Below are positions 61,029-64,000 of a DNA stretch of 64,000 nt, piece after piece. The stretch is from Arcobacter_B sp049472135 (GTDB lineage Bacteria > Campylobacterota > Campylobacteria > Campylobacterales > Arcobacteraceae): assembly GCF_049472135.1 (NCBI RefSeq), contig NZ_JBMOVV010000004.1, positions 124,001-188,000 of the forward strand. Direction: 5' to 3'. Position numbers and translations under genes: made by a program. The notes under the pieces are model-generated. The model was not told the DNA's origin. It made no database searches and worked only from the letters and a program-made list of their open reading frames with translations. The stretch's first letter is position 1. Each line of letters starts with the position of its first letter.

Positions 61029-61724
61029 TTAAGCACCTAGATATTTTGCTCTAATTTCATCAGAGTCAATAAGTTCACTTCCTTTTCCTTCTAGGGCAAT
61101 TTCACCGTTCTCTAAAACATAAGCATAATCAGAGATTTCTAAAGCAGCAAAAGCGTTTTGCTCAACTAATAAAATAGTAATACCTTCATCTCTTAGTTTT
61201 TGAATAATTTCAAATAATTCACCTACAATCTTAGGAGCAAGTCCTAGTGAAGGTTCATCTAGCATTAGAAGTTTTGGACTTGACATCAAAGCTCTAGCAA
61301 TTGCTAACATTTGTTGTTCACCACCACTCATAGTTCCAGCTAACTGACCTTTTTTTGCAACTAGTCTTGGGAAAAGTTCAAACATATGCTTTAATAATTC
61401 TTCATATTTTTCATCATTATTAAAAGCACCCATTCTTAAGTTTTCTTCAATAGTTAGATTTTGAAAACATCTTCTTCCCTCAGGAACAAGTGCAATATGG
61501 CTTTGTATAATCTTGTGAGTTTTCATCTTTGAAATATCATTATCTACATATACAATGCTTCCAGTTTTTTTAACATCATTTACAATTGATTGTAATGTAG
61601 AAGTTTTACCAGCACCATTACTTCCAATAAGTGAAACTATCTGTCCCTCACCCACTTCAAAATCAATACCTTTAACCGCATTAATTAATCCATAATATAC
61701 TTTTAAATCTTTTACTTTAAGCAT
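61029..61724 (-). CDS. livF: Branched-chain amino acid ABC transporter ATPase LivF
   Basis: 231 residues from ATG 61724 (TTGGAGATT upstream), overlapping the livG end by eight bases. Walker A GSNGAGKTSTL, signature MSGGEQQMLAIARALM and Walker B LLMLDEPSLGLAP with the typical VPEGRRCFQNLT segment identify LivF. Energises leucine/isoleucine/valine import with LivG. Last gene of the liv operon. Confidence 0.95.
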   Translation of the reverse strand: MLKVKDLKVYYGLINAVKGIDFEVGEGQIVSLIGSNGAGKTSTLQSIVNDVKKTGSIVYVDNDISKMKTHKIIQSHIALVPEGRRCFQNLTIEENLRMGAFNNDEKYEELLKHMFELFPRLVAKKGQLAGTMSGGEQQMLAIARALMSSPKLLMLDEPSLGLAPKIVGELFEIIQKLRDEGITILLVEQNAFAALEISDYAYVLENGEIALEGKGSELIDSDEIRAKYLGA

Positions 61725-62484
61725 GTTTAAAATCTCCAAGGTAGGCTTTTATAACTTCTTCATCTTTAATGGCATCTTTTATATCACCTTCAAAAATAGT
61801 TTTTCCATAATCTAAAACCATTACTCTATCACAAAGCTTATTTACAAACTTCATATCATGTTCAATCAATAAGATTGTAACATCAAACTCATCTCTTATT
61901 TTAAAGAAAAGCTCTGCTAATTCATGAGTTTCTTGTGGGTTCATACCAGCTGCTGGTTCATCTAAAAGTAAAAGTTGTGGAGCTGCTGCTAAGGCTCTTG
62001 CTATTTCCACTTTTCTTTGTTGCCCATAGGATAAAGATGTAGCCATTTCATTTGCAAACTCTGCAATTCCAAGTACTTCCATAATCTCAAAAGCTCTTTT
62101 TCTAATTCGTCTCTCTTCCAAAAAGAATCTAGGGAATCTTAACATTGCTTCAAGATAAGTATAAGAGGCCTGATAATCAAATCCGATTAAAACATTATCT
62201 AATACTGTCATTGAATTAAATAATCTAATATTTTGAAATGTTCTTGCTATTCCTCTATGTACAATCTTATGAGGTTTTATACCATTTAATGTTTGACCAT
62301 GAAATTTTATAGCACCCTCAGTTGGTTCATAGTTTCCTGTAATAATATTAAACATAGTAGTCTTACCAGCTCCATTTGGACCAATAAGACCATAAATCTC
62401 TTTAGAGTTTACATGAAAAGAGGTGTCATTTATAGCAGTAACTCCTCCAAATTTCTTAGTTACGTTACATACTTCTAAAATCAT
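61717..62484 (-). CDS. livG: Branched-chain amino acid ABC transporter ATPase LivG
   Basis: 255 residues. Walker A GPNGAGKTTMFN, the Q-loop ARTFQNIRLFNSMTVLDNVL, signature LSYGQQRKVEIARALA and Walker B LLLLDEPAAGMNP are LivG-type. It overlaps livM by four bases (ATGA) and livF by eight. Confidence 0.95.
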   Translation of the reverse strand: MILEVCNVTKKFGGVTAINDTSFHVNSKEIYGLIGPNGAGKTTMFNIITGNYEPTEGAIKFHGQTLNGIKPHKIVHRGIARTFQNIRLFNSMTVLDNVLIGFDYQASYTYLEAMLRFPRFFLEERRIRKRAFEIMEVLGIAEFANEMATSLSYGQQRKVEIARALAAAPQLLLLDEPAAGMNPQETHELAELFFKIRDEFDVTILLIEHDMKFVNKLCDRVMVLDYGKTIFEGDIKDAIKDEEVIKAYLGDFKHA

Positions 62485-63527
62485 TTACTCCCCTTTTTTC
62501 TCTTGAAAATCTTAAGATCAAATAACTCTTTTTTACCCATAAGTCCTTCTCTTGCAAAAAGCATTACAACAATAAGAACTAATGAGAACACAACCATTCT
62601 CATACCTGGTGTTCCTTCTGTTTGGAAACCAAAAATATTCATTGGTTCATCAAGGAATCTCATCCATTCTAATCCTGCCATTACAAAGATAGTTCCTAAA
62701 ATTGCTCCTGTTGTTGAACCTAAACCACCTAAAATAATGATAATTAATAACTGGAATGTAAGTAAGAATGTAAATAAATCTGGACTGATTGAAGTTAAAA
62801 GTGCAGCCAATAATCCTCCACCTACTCCTTCAAAGAATGCTGAAGTACAAAATGCTAATGTTTTTGTTTTAAATGTATTAATTCCCATAGCTGTAGCTGC
62901 ATCTTCATCATCTCTTACAGCTTTCATAGCTCTTCCATATTTTGAATAAATTACATTTAAAATAGCAACAACAGCAAAAATGGCAATTCCACCTGTCCAA
63001 TAAAGGTTCGAATATTCAGGAATATCGTTTAAACCTAATGAACCATTTGTAATTTGTGGATTATTAATAGCTAAGATTTTAATAATAAAACCAAAACCTA
63101 ATGTAACGATTGCTAAATAATCTCCCCTTACTCTAAATACTGGAAAAGACAGAGTCAATGCTAAAAGTGCAGAGATAATCCCTGCGAATAATAATGCCCA
63201 TGCAAACTCAGCTTGTAGTGCTAAAACCCACTCAGATGGATCTTCTAAATAGTATTGATAAAGCATCGTATCCGCATCTAAAGTTAAAATTGCTGTAACA
63301 TAAGCTCCAACTGCAACAAAACCATTTGGTTCAAGTGATAACTGTCCTGTAACACCATTTATAAGGTTATATGAAACTGCTAAAATTATAAAAATAGCAA
63401 CATTATTTATGATTCTTACTGTATAGTCATCAAAAGTTACTTGTGCGAACCATGTAAACCAAATTGCTGTAACTATTAAACTTAAATTGATTAATCTTTG
63501 TTTTGTAAATATAGTATCGCTCATCAT
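62481..63527 (-). CDS. livM: Branched-chain amino acid ABC transporter permease LivM
   Basis: 348 residues with eight to nine membrane helices. GYLISNYL-type LivM motifs appear as NLINGVTGQLSLEPNGFVAV, VRGDYLAIVTLGFGFIIKI and GRAMKAVRDDEDAATAMGIN, the last being the coupling loop. Start at ATG 63527 or 63524; it overlaps the livH stop in TAATG. Confidence 0.94.
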   Translation of the reverse strand: MMSDTIFTKQRLINLSLIVTAIWFTWFAQVTFDDYTVRIINNVAIFIILAVSYNLINGVTGQLSLEPNGFVAVGAYVTAILTLDADTMLYQYYLEDPSEWVLALQAEFAWALLFAGIISALLALTLSFPVFRVRGDYLAIVTLGFGFIIKILAINNPQITNGSLGLNDIPEYSNLYWTGGIAIFAVVAILNVIYSKYGRAMKAVRDDEDAATAMGINTFKTKTLAFCTSAFFEGVGGGLLAALLTSISPDLFTFLLTFQLLIIIILGGLGSTTGAILGTIFVMAGLEWMRFLDEPMNIFGFQTEGTPGMRMVVFSLVLIVVMLFAREGLMGKKELFDLKIFKRKKGSK

Positions 63528-64000
63528 TAAAACCTACTCTTTTCTAAATCTTCACCCATAATTCCAGTTGGTTTAAAAATAAGAACTAAAATTAAGAAAA
63601 TAAATGCAAAAGCATCTTTATAACCACCAAGTTCAGGCCAAAATGCAATAACAACTACTTCAGTAAATCCAATAATAAATCCACCTAAAACAGCACCTGT
63701 TACAGAACCAATACCACCAACAACAGCTGCAGCAAATGCTTTAAGTCCAACAAGTACTCCCATCATAGGCTCAACTGATGGATAATTAACAACCCAAAAG
63801 ATACCACCAACAGCAGCTAAGGCAGAACCTAAAGCAAATACTAATGCAATAATCATATTTGCATCTATTCCCATAAGATTTACAGTTTTAAAATCAAAAG
63901 ATAAAGCTCTAATTGCCATACCGTACTTTGTTTTATAAAGTACATATAAAATTCCAATTAATAAAACCAATGTAACAGCTGGAACCATAATAGAAGATAC
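63527..64000 (-). CDS. livH: Branched-chain amino acid ABC transporter permease LivH (5' part outside window)
   Basis: The 3' 157 codons are visible and the frame stays open to the right edge. TKYGMAIRALSFDFKTVNLM with the coupling-loop pattern, LVGLKAFAAAVVGGIGSVTG and the C-terminal ILVLIFKPTGIMGE are LivH hallmarks. Order livH-livM-livG-livF is standard; the binding protein LivJ/LivK is expected upstream, outside the window. The ATG at 63988 is internal, not the start. Confidence 0.94.
   Translation of the reverse strand, partial: VSSIMVPAVTLVLLIGILYVLYKTKYGMAIRALSFDFKTVNLMGIDANMIIALVFALGSALAAVGGIFWVVNYPSVEPMMGVLVGLKAFAAAVVGGIGSVTGAVLGGFIIGFTEVVVIAFWPELGGYKDAFAFIFLILVLIFKPTGIMGEDLEKSRF

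Noticed and set aside
62503..62949. 148-codon plus-strand frame within livM
   Set aside because: Antisense shadow with Asn/Pro/Ser bias; livM is complete and in operon order.
1..64000. CRISPR arrays, insertion sequences, prophage or integron
   Set aside because: No regularly spaced repeats, transposase, integrase or terminal inverted repeats were seen on either strand.

Overview
The window is a chromosomal segment of a strongly AT-rich member of the Campylobacterota, most likely an Arcobacter-type organism (Arcobacteraceae). The basis is protein similarity by eye plus gene orders I know from Campylobacter and Helicobacter: aroB - MscS-type channel - mtaB - second FtsH homologue; rodA / RluA-type synthase - FlpA-like lipoprotein - trmB - ftsE - ftsX - EnvC-like M23 protein; and livHMGF. 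An oxygen-dependent hemF, a GGDEF protein, a PliI-type lysozyme-inhibitor lipoprotein and fatty leading-strand use of TTG starts fit a free-living or invertebrate-associated aerobic/microaerobic relative rather than H. pylori or C. jejuni. I see no insertion sequence, prophage, CRISPR array or integron; the window is mostly core chromosome with small accessory insertions.

Layout. 1-5185 (minus): FtsH-like ATPase (cut by the edge), mtaB, MscS-type channel, aroB. 5186-5741: a 44-residue membrane micro-protein and tRNA-Glu(TTC). 5742-13845 (minus): short TsaC/YrdC-like protein, carB, a ThiF/MoeB-like enzyme, xseB, metX, a small phosphatase-like protein, an adenine deaminase-type enzyme and a DJ-1/PfpI protein. 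13957-17003 (plus): hemF, then a three-gene unit (89-residue helical protein, YeeE/YedE sulfur-compound transporter, Panacea-domain protein). 17000-24261: small accessory genes: a secreted metzincin-like protease with a long coiled coil, LysE exporter with AraC regulator, an exported hypercharged helical protein, a HupE-family protein with an extra C-terminal domain, a MIP18-family protein, a cupin with an 18-bp palindromic operator, adk, small membrane proteins and a histone-H1-like basic protein.

24333-30275 (minus): guaB, gatA and the alpha ribosomal operon rpmJ-rpsM-rpsK-rpsD-rpoA-rplQ, preceded by an unusually structured, comparatively GC-rich leader (30276-30480) with a terminator-like hairpin just ahead of rpmJ. 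30648-38853: HIT protein, DHH phosphoesterase, leuD-leuB, rpoD followed at once by a pseudo-histidine-kinase-like protein, an AtpZ/AtpI-like gene, ppnP and hemL. 38928-43317: GGDEF protein, TonB-like protein, membrane protein, methylenetetrahydrofolate-reductase-family protein and sodB, with a bidirectional terminator between the last two.

43414-50702 is an envelope/cell-division block: rodA (minus) and, diverging after only 19 bp, RluA-type synthase, FlpA-like lipoprotein, trmB, ftsE, ftsX and an EnvC-like protein whose LytM domain has lost its zinc ligands. 50718-52685 carries a free-standing DUF234 protein that probably initiates at an ATT codon and an FkbM methyltransferase. 52682-60903 (minus): PliI-type lipoprotein, ABC-F ATPase, periplasmic binding protein, dapD, priA in a tight operon with a pseudopilin and two ZapA/ZapB-like micro-proteins, and a TerB-like protein. 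61029-64000 (minus): livF, livG, livM and the 3' part of livH. Genes for tRNA and rRNA modification recur (TsaC-like, MtaB, TrmB, RluA-type), as do amino-acid biosynthesis (aroB, carB, metX, leuD, leuB, dapD) and haem synthesis (hemL, hemF).
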